Shown: positions 32,352 through 43,253 of the stretch, one piece after another
Numbering within the stretch: position 1 is the stretch's first letter
How the letters are laid out: every line of letters starts with the position of its first letter
NCBI GenBank assembly: GCA_016906335.1
Contig: JADEYG010000007.1
Coordinates: forward strand, 434,001-498,000
Source: Novakomyces olei
Taxonomy: Eukaryota > Ascomycota > Novakomycetes > Novakomycetales > Novakomycetaceae
DNA: 64,000 nt
Reading direction: 5' to 3'
Notes under the pieces: generated by a model
Databases searched by the model: none
Told to the model about the DNA's origin: nothing
The model's input: the letters and a program-made list of their open reading frames with translations, nothing else
Made by a program: the position numbers and the translations under genes

Positions 32352-35075
32352 CTATTGTAATTCACCAAGATGACGCTCAATATTGGCCTTCTGTATAGAC
32401 GTTGTCGCTTTAGCCAATAAATACTGCAAGAGCTCCGGGCTTTTCGCACGTATTGCCTCGCCCACAGCTGCATCTATGTCAGGAATAAGCAGCCAAAGGG
32501 TTACACGTTCTTCCACCGTCGTACTTGAGCACCTTGATATATATTTTGCCGCCAAGCGTGGATTACCCGCACGTGCACAGCCTTTAACAAAAGGCTGGAA
32601 CCCAATCGGTGATTTTCTCACACTATCTGTCCACTGTTCCAATCCATACCAGTCTTGTGTAGACAGTAGAGCTCGCAGACGGATCCACCAAAACTGACGC
32701 TCTGTCATCTTGAACGTTGAACGTAACTTGTTTGCTCGGTCTAAATGATTCTTCGCTAGTAATTTGAAAATTGTATCAGCAAGACTTGCACCATCAAAAT
32801 TCATCCCTGTTTCGTGTGATAGATCACGCTGAGTATTGATTAATCTCAGCACATCTGCCACAACACCGTTCTCAAAGGTAGTTGCCTTTAAGTCTTTGTA
32901 ATTTTTGGCCGTCTTTTTCAAAAGATCCACTTTCTCTTCCTTATCCGGAGTTGCAAGTGCTTCCGTTAAATACCACTCCGCCATTCTATCCGGTCTGTCG
33001 TCCCTAAAACAAATAGACTTGTACAGGGCAAAATCTTGCCTCATGGCGTAACTTTCCACAATTTCTTTGGCAGTAGGATGCCTGTCAAGAATGGTGAGAA
33101 CGTCTGGTAGACTTTTCGAATCTTGGAGAACTTTTGCAACCTTTAGTACCATAAAAGGATCATTGCTCTCAACTGCATTTCCTAGAGCCAATTCGTATTC
33201 ATTCATTTGCAAAAGCAAATCCACTTTGCTGCTAGAAATAGTTTCCAAATCAAGTAGCTGAGTAGCAAGAGCAACTCTACCCAGCTTGAAAGCTTCAGAA
33301 GCAATTTTGTCAAACGCAATGTTTGAATGGTTCTGTGTTTTTCCGACAATTTCTTGGAGTAAGGCTTCATCGTTTAAGGACGATGAACTCTTTAGTTTGG
33401 CAGTCGCCCACTTTTCACACACTACGGATACCGGATAGCGGGTATAGGTTGCAATTTTGTAGGCCAGCAGAAACTCGTTCCGCTCCATTAGACGCCGCAG
33501 CAACGAGTCTATAGAAAGAGAAAGGTACTGCGAATATGTTAAAGGATAGCCAAGCTCTCGTAGCCACATTTGGTTGATGACCCGAAGGCTCTCGCAAGTT
33601 TCTACGAATTCATCAGAGTTGTAAAACTCGAGGTAGTATTTGCCGTACGATACTGCTTTCAACAATTTGCTTTGCCAATAAGCTGAAGTTTCATTTTGAG
33701 CCGCTTTAATACATAAATCAATGGCTGAGAGTAGATTGTCTTTGATAATTCTTATATTCTCTTCGGCTTGTGCGGAACGACGATCAATTTGATCCACACA
33801 GTCCAGTAAAATAGCTGCCGGGGATGTAGAGCCAATTCCTAAAGCGTCTTCCAACCCTTCAGGTAACTTTCTCAATATCTCGACGTTAGTGTTCGACACT
33901 ATCCGTAAACAATCAGCCTCGGAGAAGACATGCGCCATGTAGGCACAATCAACGATTAGCTGTTGGCCGTCAGGGCCAATAAGCTCCAAACTCGAGTTTC
34001 TAACCACCACAAGACAATCACTGCCACACCAAGCTAGAGCAGTATTTTCATCTAGCGGTGGCGTCAAGTCGACTTTTGTGTACGCGCGACTCATTTCAAT
34101 ATTATAAACGACTACTTGTCCCGATCCTAAAAGCACCCCCAGCAATCGTCCATTTTTGGATATAACAAGCTGCTTAATTTGACCGTGTAAAAGATCTTCG
34201 CTTCTCGTGCCCTCGTAATCAATTACATACACAGAGGAATTGACGGCACAGTATATTTCAGGGTTACGTCCAAGCGCAAACTCTGGCGGCAGTAGGTCCC
34301 ACGTGTCAATCTTCCCTTCTGCACTCACTTTTGCGTACGATGTTATACGTGGACTCGAATACGAATTGACTCCCAGGAACGAATCGTCTTGCAGCCGTAC
34401 AGCGAGACCAGTATCCCAAAACCTGCAGGAATGCACACCGATATCCTCGGCACTAAGACCAAGGCTGAACTCGAAGAAGGAACCATCAAGAATGTAGCAT
34501 CTTACTTTACCGGACTGAGCAACAACAATAATCCTCTCTTCGGCATCCCATCCCATACCAACAATGTTTGCATTGGGCCACTATGCCATACGTTAGCGCA
34601 TAAATCTTTGGAGACACAATCTTTAGACACAATGAGAAAATCGTAATTTCAAAATACAACAAGGACAGAGTCAAACATCGGCAAGTCTTACTTTCAAATT
34701 AATGACTAATTCTCCCGAACATGTATACAAGCTGATCTCATCGTCCTGGTACCGATACTGCTGTTTCTGATTATAGTCGCAAGCGATTGCTGTTGATTGC
34801 GGTCAGTAACTCGGAAGCAATAATTGCTGTACCAATTAAGCCTGCATTTTTACAGCACGATACTATAGACCTGCTCAGGTCTACGTCTATCTGAAACGCG
34901 TAGAGTTCAATCTGCAAAGGTGAGTCTACCAGTCTCTGCGCCAATAGTATACCTTTTCATAAAACCGATCACCCAAGCGCACCCAGTCTTTGAGCTTAGT
35001 ATACGACCATTCAACTGACAGTAGTCAAGATATAAAGGGAAACCTACTTGCCGAAGGGTGGGTGCTATACGCCAT
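32352..35075 (-). CDS. VPS16: Vacuolar sorting protein Vps16 (HOPS/CORVET core)
   Basis: Class C Vps subunit that tethers endosome and vacuole membranes and binds Vps33. Exons 35048-35075, 34953-35014, 34833-34911, 34692-34789 and 32352-34580 give 831 aa, the family length. The four short 5' exons were rebuilt from conserved text: DWVRLGDRFYEK, IELYAFQIDVDLSRS, GLIGAIACDY, DDEISLYTCSGELV, then NIVGMGWDAEERIIVVAQSGKV. The rest is one exon: beta-propeller, then alpha-solenoid with GYPLTYSQYLSLSI, KSPIGFQPFVKGCARAGN and EERVTLWLLIPDIDAAV. The first intron is 33 nt (GTAGGT donor) and is the least certain. It converges with the DeSI gene. Confidence 0.9.
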
Positions 35076-35136
35076 ATACGCTCTTATCGACCATAGCCAG
35101 GAAGGCTATCTGCCGTGCTTTACCAGTGTATAGATA

Positions 35137-35210
35137 TAAATAAATATATAATTATATAATTATATAATTAAATATATAAATATATATAATTAAATATATA
35201 TATATACGTA
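35137..35210. repeat. AT-rich low-complexity tract
   Basis: ATAAATATATAATTATATAATT-type repeats just upstream of VPS16, 74 nt of A/T only. Confidence 0.85.
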
Positions 35211-35228
35211 AGTAAAACAAGATGCGTT

Positions 35229-35365
35229 TTATCGCTGAATGATTTGTCCCAATAAATACGCAGCTAAGACTATCGCGATACCTATACAGATCATCTGGGT
35301 TGGGTATACAGGAATAATGAGTGAATGGTCGATTGCATAGTAATTGATCACTTGACGCAGGCGAT
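35229..35365 (-). CDS. Possible small single-pass membrane protein, last exon
   Basis: A stop at 35229-35231 closes a frame of about 44 codons. It reads NYYAIDHSLIIPVYPTQ and then a clean transmembrane stretch, MICIGIAIVLAAYLLGQIIQ, ending in Arg. The frame opens just after ACTAG at about 35366, a plausible acceptor. A candidate first exon starts with an ATG at about 35457 (MGATNWDVWLAIAKQ), but no good donor is seen. Family not recognised. The size and position suggest a small organelle membrane subunit, which is only a guess. Confidence 0.35.
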
Positions 35366-35747
35366 GCTAGTTTTGCCGAATTCCGGGCTGTTTATATGCT
35401 AGGCTCGATTTGTTTGGCAATTGCAAGCCAGACATCCCAGTTGGTGGCACCCATATGTTACAGCATTATCGTACACCACAAAGAGCCCTGGAACTACAAA
35501 GTCTGAATTATGCACACATCAATGAAAGCATTAAAAAGTTGTGCAAAAGCCTAAACAATATGTATGATACACAGTGAAGGAAAAAGATAAAAAGTGCGTG
35601 TCTCAAAGTGAAACAAAACTCGATAAGCACCATTATGGGTCATAGAATATGGTAAACCCATCACGATTGACACTTGAGATAGAGCTAGAGTTCTTTAGAG
35701 CTTGAAAGCCCAATTAAAACCAAATTCATCAAGCCAATAATAAACTT
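35366..35747. other. Spacer between the small membrane frame and the OHCU-like gene
   Basis: Moderately AT-rich. It holds the candidate 5' exon of the small membrane protein near 35410-35457 and otherwise nothing recognised. Confidence 0.4.
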
Positions 35748-36260
35748 TCAAGCAGAAAGTTTCTGATACCGATCAAGAGCAATATCGCACATGGCATCAA
35801 TAGCGACCTCCTCTTCGCGGCCTTGATTGCTTTTGGAAATACGGTTTCGCAAATCGGCAATTATTTCGTGCCTAGATCTACCGTTGACCCATATAACGTA
35901 GATAAGGCCCGGGTATTTCTTTTCGTACTGCTCGTTTAGCACAAGCAACTGATCGTTTTCGCCTTGAAGGCTAGCTTGCTCCGCCTGTGATAAAGCTGAA
36001 TCGATTTTCTTTGCACCAAGTCTAGGATGAGCGCCCAAGATAACATACAAGCTTTCCTTCTTTGACTTGTCGAGTCGCATTGAATGAAGCGTGGCTCGAA
36101 TAGCTTCAATTAGAGCCTGGTACGAAGGCGGGCGTACCTGCTCAATACTCGGTGCGACAATTGCCGTCAGAGTCGGTGACGGCTCAAACAGGAGTGCGAG
36201 TACTCGTCCAATTTCAGACTCTGACGACTCTGAGAGCCGCTCGATAGGCGGCAGTTCCAT
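35748..36260 (-). CDS. OHCU decarboxylase-like protein (uric acid degradation)
   Basis: By family, the enzyme decarboxylates 2-oxo-4-hydroxy-4-carboxy-5-ureidoimidazoline, the third step from urate to S-allantoin. Intronless, 170 aa from the ATG at 36260 (MELPPIERLSE). Family blocks are VILGAHPRLGAKK with the catalytic His, SQAEQASLQ, LNEQYEKKYPGLIYVIWVNGRSRHEI and AIDAMCDIALDRY. An in-frame ATG exists 60 nt upstream (36318-36320), but the segment between crosses the TATA box of the divergent WD40 gene and does not resemble the family, so the internal ATG is preferred. No peroxisomal SKL tail (ends KLSA). No other urate gene is in the window. Confidence 0.84.
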   Translation of the reverse strand: MELPPIERLSESSESEIGRVLALLFEPSPTLTAIVAPSIEQVRPPSYQALIEAIRATLHSMRLDKSKKESLYVILGAHPRLGAKKIDSALSQAEQASLQGENDQLLVLNEQYEKKYPGLIYVIWVNGRSRHEIIADLRNRISKSNQGREEEVAIDAMCDIALDRYQKLSA

Positions 36261-36261
36261 A

Positions 36262-36271
36262 TATATAAAAG
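36262..36271 (+). promoter_or_regulatory. TATA box of the WD40 gene
   Basis: TATATAAAAG, about 200 nt before the ATG at 36467 and touching the start codon of the divergent OHCU-like gene. Confidence 0.5.
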
Positions 36272-36466
36272 ACCGGGGAGGTGTCAGATATAGCCAAGGC
36301 CGTTTTATCATGCGCACCACATAGCTTTTCTCACTTTATACACGCCACACAACCACAGCCATATCAAGTATATCGTGATATAATAAATTTATTTATCATT
36401 TATTCATTTATTATCAATAATGATTATTACCGATTGGCCTGCCGTAGAGACAGTGTCGTACCAGCG

Positions 36467-39121
36467 ATGAGCATTCCGTCAATTCAGGTTGAACGGCCGT
36501 CGCTCGACGTTGACACCGGGCGAGGCTTCCGGACTAGAACGCGTAGTAGCGACACGTCTCTCACTGCGGGAAACAGAGCAGGCAGCCACCTGAATCTGGC
36601 CGTGGATAATCATGAAGATGCGACAGACACTAATTTCGCGTCTGGTGCACACCACAGCCGTCGCACTAGCTTTGCCACGCCGACCCATTCGGCAACAAAT
36701 AGTTCGGGGCTTTTAACTCCGGAGGATTCAGGGGTTGATCCTCTCAGTTTGCATATAATGCAAAGGACGGGTACTTCGAGTCTTTTATCGAAGCGAGAAA
36801 ATAGCGATGACGGACACGCCTCTGTTGCCACTGCAACTGCCGCTAATGCCGCTGCTACCGGTAACACTATTGAACAGCCTACAGCACAAACGCCCACAGC
36901 CGCTGCTCCGGCGCCATCAGCGTCCAATGAAGACGCTGGTTTACATACAATTCATTCAATGGTTCGCGAAATGAAATCGGCACAGGGCTCTCTTTTCTCA
37001 AAACTCATTCAAACAACACGGAGCCATATCCGTGGCGAAAATGACGATGACCACCATGGCGATGACGTTACCCGGGAGGAAGGTAATAACGCTTACCCGT
37101 TTACGATAGCCAAGGGAAGCCTACACCCTCACTCTGTCGGGCTTAGTCAACCCGACTCGTACATCCGGACTCGGTCCAATAGCAAAGAAGCCGGGGACTT
37201 TACTCGGCTCTTTCTCGCTCAGACACTCGATTGTGGTGGTGGACATGGTGCAGGACATGGTGCAGGTCGTAACGGTACTCAGCATCATGCTGAGAGCAAT
37301 GATCAGCACAAGAATGGTGCAATATGGGCATTACGGTTCAGTCCGGATGGAAAGTATCTTGCTTCTGGTGGCAGAGATGGAATTTTGCGGATATGGGCAG
37401 TTATTCGGTCGAGAGAGCAACGGCAAAAGTTTCAAAGGGCGCAAGAGCAAACCTCACAAAGTCAGCTGCTGAACGCGCCTGTCTTTGAAGCTGAGCCTTT
37501 CCGTTTGTACAAGGGTCATACCTCTGATATACTCGATATTAGTTGGAGCAAAACAGGTTTTATTCTCAGCAGCTCTATGGATCGTACAGTGAGACTTTGG
37601 CATGTCAGTCGACCAGAATGTTTATGCCGATTTGAGCACTCTGACTTTGTGACGTCAATTGCCTTTCATCCCAAGGATGATCGGTTTTTCCTTTCGGGGT
37701 CATTGGACTGTAAATTACGGCTCTGGTCTATAGCAGAGAAACGCGTTTATTTCTGGAATGAGCTGCCTGAGCTCGTGACTGCCGTTGCTTTTACCCCTGA
37801 CGGTCGTCATGCGATGGCGGGCACGTATGCCGGAATTTGCTTGTTTTATGAAACGGATGGGTTAAGGTACTATACGCAGATACATGCGCGTAGCTCAAGG
37901 GGCAAGAACGCCAAGGGCAGTAAAGTGACGGGCATTGAGTGTATAGCTGCGTCGAACGATAGTCCTTCTGCAGATGTTAAAGTTCTTGTAACGACAAACG
38001 ATTCGCGAGTAAGACTCTACAATTTTCGCGATAAGGCGCTGGAAGTCAAGTTCAAGGGCAATGTTAATACGTGCGGTCAGATACATGCAAGCTTTTCTCA
38101 GAGTGTTAAATACATTATATGTGGAAGTGAGGACAAGCAAGTATGGATATGGAGTGTGAACCCTTCTCCTGGGACGAAATACGACAAGTGCAGAACGGAC
38201 CATTTTGCAGCGAACAATAATATAACTACCTGTGCAATTTTTGGACCCAGTTCAACAGTACAGTTTCTGGAAATATCAAACGACCCCATATACGATCTAG
38301 TTTCCCGGTATCATATGGCAAAATCGCAAGGAGATGAAGATACACAAGATGAACGGAAAGGGAGTGATGAAGGTGGGGAGAATGATAACCTGCAAGCAGC
38401 TGCACCCACTCCGTGTCTAAAGGAGCTCGGCGATCTCAGCCATGATATAATTATATGTGCTGATGATGAGGGAGTCATAAAGGTATTTCGGCAAGACAGA
38501 GCAGCAGCAATTCGTCAAATGTTTGAATCTGGGAGTAAGCATACGACACAAAATGCTCTGCCAAAGAGGTTTTGGCCACAGCGCTCTAATTCTCCCAATA
38601 ATTGGGATGAGGAATCAAAAAGATTTGTAAAGTCTCCTGTTTATTCAAGCTCCGAGTCATCAGATGATTTGTCGACTAATAATTCCCTACAAATTACCTC
38701 TGCGTATGACGTACCAGCGCCCTCGTTAAGACGCAGAAGCCTTGATGATGTGTCGTCCATTGCAAATTCCGAAATTGCAGAGGAGCAGTATCGAAAATCA
38801 TTGGAAAAGACGCTTGAGGAGGACATAGAATTTGGCCCTGGAAAATATTATTACCAAAAATCGCATGAGCTTCAACAGCTTGTTCCGACTGGCAATGCAT
38901 CAGAGACAGATGAGAGCCAAAGTTCCTCCTCATCTGGATTTTCAGATTCTGATGCGTCTCAGAGCACAACGGGTACAGATACTGTAGATCAGGAGACAGT
39001 CCAAATAACCTGTAATCGGTGTGATGGATCTCTTTTCCGTGCTTCTAGAACGACAGACAGCAATTTTCTACAGTCGTCTATCCGTCTCTCGTGCGCTAGA
39101 TGCAATTATGTTATCGTTTGA
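36467..39121 (+). CDS. WD40 protein, WDR44/Dgr2-like
   Basis: Intronless, 884 aa from the ATG at 36467 (MSIPSIQVERPS). The frame is open 186 nt upstream but without ATG. The N-terminal about 270 residues are low complexity (Ala/Thr/Pro, His/Gly-rich GHGAGHGAG). Seven-bladed propeller repeats follow: IWALRFSPDGKYLASGGRDGILRIW, YKGHTSDILDISWS, FLSGSLDCKLRLWSI and VTAVAFTPDGRHAMAGTYAG, the WDR44 pattern. The C-terminus ends in ITCNRCDGSLF...SCARCNYVIV, two CxxC pairs that could bind zinc. Human WDR44 binds Rab11; yeast Dgr2 is poorly characterised. Divergent from the OHCU-like gene; convergent with SWD2, 42 nt apart. Confidence 0.85.
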   Translation: MSIPSIQVERPSLDVDTGRGFRTRTRSSDTSLTAGNRAGSHLNLAVDNHEDATDTNFASGAHHSRRTSFATPTHSATNSSGLLTPEDSGVDPLSLHIMQRTGTSSLLSKRENSDDGHASVATATAANAAATGNTIEQPTAQTPTAAAPAPSASNEDAGLHTIHSMVREMKSAQGSLFSKLIQTTRSHIRGENDDDHHGDDVTREEGNNAYPFTIAKGSLHPHSVGLSQPDSYIRTRSNSKEAGDFTRLFLAQTLDCGGGHGAGHGAGRNGTQHHAESNDQHKNGAIWALRFSPDGKYLASGGRDGILRIWAVIRSREQRQKFQRAQEQTSQSQLLNAPVFEAEPFRLYKGHTSDILDISWSKTGFILSSSMDRTVRLWHVSRPECLCRFEHSDFVTSIAFHPKDDRFFLSGSLDCKLRLWSIAEKRVYFWNELPELVTAVAFTPDGRHAMAGTYAGICLFYETDGLRYYTQIHARSSRGKNAKGSKVTGIECIAASNDSPSADVKVLVTTNDSRVRLYNFRDKALEVKFKGNVNTCGQIHASFSQSVKYIICGSEDKQVWIWSVNPSPGTKYDKCRTDHFAANNNITTCAIFGPSSTVQFLEISNDPIYDLVSRYHMAKSQGDEDTQDERKGSDEGGENDNLQAAAPTPCLKELGDLSHDIIICADDEGVIKVFRQDRAAAIRQMFESGSKHTTQNALPKRFWPQRSNSPNNWDEESKRFVKSPVYSSSESSDDLSTNNSLQITSAYDVPAPSLRRRSLDDVSSIANSEIAEEQYRKSLEKTLEEDIEFGPGKYYYQKSHELQQLVPTGNASETDESQSSSSSGFSDSDASQSTTGTDTVDQETVQITCNRCDGSLFRASRTTDSNFLQSSIRLSCARCNYVIV

Positions 39122-39163
39122 ACGGGGCAAAAACAGATTTATGTGGGCGCGAGCTTTGGGTCT

Positions 39164-40452
39164 TCATGAAAGCGAATCTTCAGGTACCCAAAATAGCTAT
39201 AATTTGCTTGTTAGTGACCTGTTTTCAAAGAGCATTAAATATATTTGATACCATTTGTTTGCCAGCGGTAACAAATTGAGCGTAGCGAGGATTGAATCCA
39301 ATAATCTGTGGAGAATGTGTCGGCAAATGATTGATTGATTGCGAGGGTTTCAAGTTGGTTTCTTTCTTGTTCATATCAAAAAAAACCACATTTTTATTTT
39401 CTGCGACTAGATAACGATTAGTGAAGGAACAAAAATAAAACAAAGAAAAAGACGTTGCTTGGAAAGCCAAGCGTTTCTTTCACGTACGTGCTAGTATATA
39501 GTTGGCATCAGGAGTGAAACAGGCAGACACTGGGCTGCTTACTGACGATGTGTGTGGCGGAGGCGTATAGCCAACTAGTCGGCGGGCCATTTCGCCGTTG
39601 AACGAGTCCAAAACATAACGCATTTCTCCAGTTGTCCCAAGCAAAATGAAACGGCCATCGTTGGAAAATTCTAGCGATGTCCAATCAGGCATTTGCGGAT
39701 CGGAAAAGTTGGTCAACAAATATTCTTCATCGCGGAGATAAAACGTACTGAACGGCATTTTATCAAAATTCCGTAGATCATACAGCATGATGCTAGAGGT
39801 CCGATGATTTGCTACCGCAAATATGATGCCATTAGGATCGAATATAGCTCTGCTAGTGGAACCTATTTCAAGGTTGCCCTTTCATGAATTAGTTTTAATT
39901 CGAAGAAAAATTAGGGGAGCAAATAAAGAGTAGAATAAATATAAAAGTTGGCATACATGACACGTTTGGGAACGCAAGTCCCAAAGCTTAACAGTGCCAT
40001 CTGCACTTCCAGAAAGCATATGGTCGTCCACAGGCGAAATATCTAATGAAACAACTTTGTCTGTATGACCGCGAAAGTACCGTATGTAAGAATTGTCATG
40101 TAGGGAAAGGTAGCGTAAGACGTCTAAGCACCCCGTTAGCCATAGTTCAAACATAGTTTAAAAGCCAATTATTACCATTCTCCTTTGTAGACGCGTAAAC
40201 AATATTGGTGTGAAGGTGAGTAAACTTGGCAAGGTCACATCCATATTTTTTACTGAGGGATGTCTTTGTATGCTTTGCCGTTTTGCAATTAAACAGCTGT
40301 AGACTCTCGTCTGTTGCGCTTGCAATGAGCCATTCACCTGTATCATCGAAATCAATGCTGGTTATACATGAGCCTCGTTCATTTTCCGCAAATTGTTTTG
40401 CTGGTTTAAACAGCGCCAGGTACGTGTCATTGAGCGCGACTGGCGCTGACAT
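39164..40452 (-). CDS. SWD2: COMPASS/CPF subunit Swd2 (WDR82)
   Basis: WD40 protein shared by the Set1 H3K4 methyltransferase complex and the 3'-end processing/termination machinery. Exons 40176-40452, 39957-40123, 39488-39878, 39252-39406 and 39164-39196 give 340 aa. Blocks: [103 protein letters not shown] and [12 protein letters not shown]. The apparent stop at 39225 lies in an intron (39197-39251, branch CACTAAC, acceptor TAG). The last 11-codon exon adds [10 protein letters not shown], matching the FWLP ending of WDR82. All other introns have CTAAC or CTAAT close to the acceptor. Confidence 0.93.
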
Positions 40453-41603
40453 GCTGTGTGACGATGAGCAGCAGTGCAGGAATTTAGTAATAATTATAGC
40501 AATAATTATTGATCAAAGCCATAAATAATGATGGATACTATAAAATTAAATTATTATATTGTTTGCTGTGCTGCAAACCAGTTGAAATATATACTGTTTG
40601 CTACATAAGCGTCATGATTTCGCGATGGAGTAACAGTGAATCGTTCATGAGAGATAATAATTCAATATCAAAAGTGTCGCCAACCTGAAATTCTGCTGAT
40701 TTTGCCATGAGACTTGAAATTGGTATCGATTCCGCTATTCTTGAATCACTTATTTGCAATATGTCCCATGCCCAAAAAATATGTAGATTAAATTTGACTA
40801 GTAACAATTGAATTTTATTTGCTTTATTTAAAATGCTGGTAATGAAATTTATCATAGACCTGAGGTTCAAATGGCTCTCGAGCGAAAATGTTATTAGTTC
40901 AGTAAACTACGAGGCTTCGCTAGTGCAAATTATTCATAGCTTCAGGAACTATTCGGTACGGATTCCAGACAGCGGTCTCATAAATTTTAATATAAAAAGC
41001 CTGTGATCAGTTATGCAAATGTAGTGCTTTGCGTAATATGACAGCAAAAGATGCAGGCTTTAAAATAAATTATTAGATGGGCAATATGCTAAATCGAAGT
41101 GAAGAATACATATACTTTGATTGCCAGTTTTGTTATTGGCGTCATTTCAAAACTGTTCTGAATCTGATAGTCAAAAGGTGGTTGTTGTATTATCTTACGC
41201 CCCACACAGTATCATCCCACATTTTATATTTTAATATATAAATATATATTAATATATTTATTAGACTAGTGAAATTGATTAGGGGTAAAAAAGGTAGCGA
41301 TAGGAACAGAGGCTTCATAAACCAAGAGCAAATCGTTTGAATGTATATGCGAGTGCTGCTCATGTCTAATGCAAAGATCAGCGATACAGGCTAGACAGTT
41401 AATCCAATTTAAAAACGACATTTTATGTACATCTTATCAGTATTGCCGTCCAAAATTAAACGAATTAATAATCAACCTATTTATTTGTCTTACGGCAAAT
41501 TAGTCAAATTAAAATTTAAATAATAATCAAAATATAATGCGCTAGTATATACACAGAGCTTGAAGTTTGTTAATCCGAATCTCTACATTTGCTTGATTGG
41601 CTT
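40453..41603. other. Divergent spacer SWD2/OAC1-like carrier
   Basis: The longest gene-poor stretch (1150 nt). A minus-strand frame of 89 codons at 40601-40870 is protein-like only in its second half and has no family. The rest is AT-rich, including ATATAAATATATATT runs near 41231. Confidence 0.5.
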
Positions 41604-42963
41604 ATGTCTCAAACGGCTGCGCGCGCTCCGATAGAGACGAAAGCGATTCCGCTAGATCCATCGCCGTCTCCTGATGTACAACGGCTTACTACTCTACGTA
41701 TGAGAAACCAAAATAATACAAGTCTGAATTGCCTTTAACTGGGAACAGAAGGGTTCATATCGGGCGGCATTGCCGCCTGTATGTCAGTTACTTTAACGAA
41801 TCGTATGCTTCAAATGAATTTATTAAAATGGAAACGGCTAATTCGGTTCAGCCGCCGAAGTTGCAAAAACAAGACTGCAACTACAGGGCGAACTTGCAAA
41901 GCGTGGACAGTCGCCGCGTATTTATAAGGGCGCATTTCAGGCTCTTGCTACTATATATAAAGGCGAAGGCATTCGAGGCCTGCAACGAGGATTAGGAACT
42001 GCAGTATGTTATTTTTGTCTGTGGCTGTTTATTATTTTTTTCGTGGCACATTAATCACGCGTACATAGTATTGCTATCAAGTTTTGCTTAACGGCTGCCG
42101 GCTAGGACTTTACGATCCGTGCCGGCGACTTGTCTCGCAAGCAATTTACGGCGATGAGACTCATAGCTCTGTCATTATTAATGTATTTTCCGGCACAGTA
42201 TCCGGTGCAGCTGGAGGTGAGTAAACGCATACCAGTGGAATGAATTGGGGGGAAAAGAATTGAAAGGCTATAATGTTAAACGGAAAATGAGAAAAGTGAA
42301 AATTGAGATATGAAACAATAAACGAACCAAGATTTGAGCAATTGAAATCTAACACGAGCCAGCATTACTGGGATCCCCGCTTTTCATGGTAAAAACACGC
42401 ATGCAGGCGTATTCGCCGGTACACCCGATCGGCTTTCAGCACGAGTACAAAAACATGGTGGATGGTTTAATTAAAGTTACACACGAAAGTGGCGTGCGAG
42501 GACTCTACCGTGGCCTGGATGCCGCTCTTATGCGAACAATGGCAGGCTCAAGCGTGCAATTGCCCATTTATAATTGGGCGAAGCATGTAATTGGCGAATG
42601 GAACATTGTACCTGATGGTCCGCCTAAGCATTTATTAGCCTCTTCTGTGAGTGGTGTGGGCGTTTGCTGCTTTATGGTAAATATTCATTTCTGAATAGCA
42701 AATCCCGACTGACACGACATTAGCAATTGTTTGATACGATCATGACACGCATGTACAATCAAGACGGCCATGCTCTATACAAAAATATATTTGACTGTTT
42801 TATTAAAACGGTACGGACAGAAGGCTTCTTTGCCTTATATAAAGGGTTTTTTGCCCACTGCACGCGTATAATTCCCCACACGATCTTCACCTTAACGTTC
42901 CTTGAACAAACAAACAAGTTTGTTTATTGGTTTGCCAATCGAGGTCGCGAGAATGCTGTCTAA
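41604..42963 (+). CDS. OAC1: Mitochondrial oxaloacetate/sulfate-type carrier (OAC1-like, SLC25)
   Basis: Inner-membrane exchanger of the SLC25 family. Exons 41604-41697, 41749-41802, 41852-42003, 42069-42216, 42363-42676 and 42724-42963 give 333 aa. Three about 100-residue repeats: [57 protein letters not shown]; and FDTIMTRMYNQDGHALYKNIFDC. The [10 protein letters not shown] form of repeat 2 and GEGIRGLQRGLGTAYCYQVLLNGCRLGLYDP are typical of Oac1. In repeat 3 the signature proline before FD is replaced (QLFDTIMTR) whichever acceptor is used, because an in-frame stop lies just upstream. The start ATG precedes a Pro-rich leader. Convergent with the oxygenase gene. Confidence 0.85.
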
Positions 42964-43253
42964 TAATGCGTGACAAAAGTTGTGTGCTGTGCAATCCAAA
43001 AGTGAAATTCGTTCTTGGTAATATTTCTTTAAAGACAATATTATTGCTTGTGAGCATAATGTAACAAAATAGACTATATCTTTTAGGTCCTTCCCTTAGC
43101 GTCCAATACATTTAAACATTGAATAAACTAGTTAAGACTGAGAGACACGATTTGGCTTGATTCCAGCCGAATCTGCCCTTAACATAATCAGGAAATGTGA
43201 AATCGAATTAAAAAACAAAAACGGTTTCCCGCATATCATAGTCAGCAACTCTC
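42964..43253. other. Convergent 3' spacer carrier/oxygenase
   Basis: About 290 nt, AT-rich 3' sequence of both genes. No gene seen. Confidence 0.5.

Noticed and set aside
36281-36466. N-terminal extension of the WD40 protein
   Set aside because: The extension has no ATG and contains promoter-like sequence, so the ATG at 36467 is used.
40601-40870. 89-codon minus-strand frame in the SWD2/OAC1-like spacer
   Set aside because: Only the last 40 residues look protein-like, no family or splice context is evident, and the first half is AT-driven.
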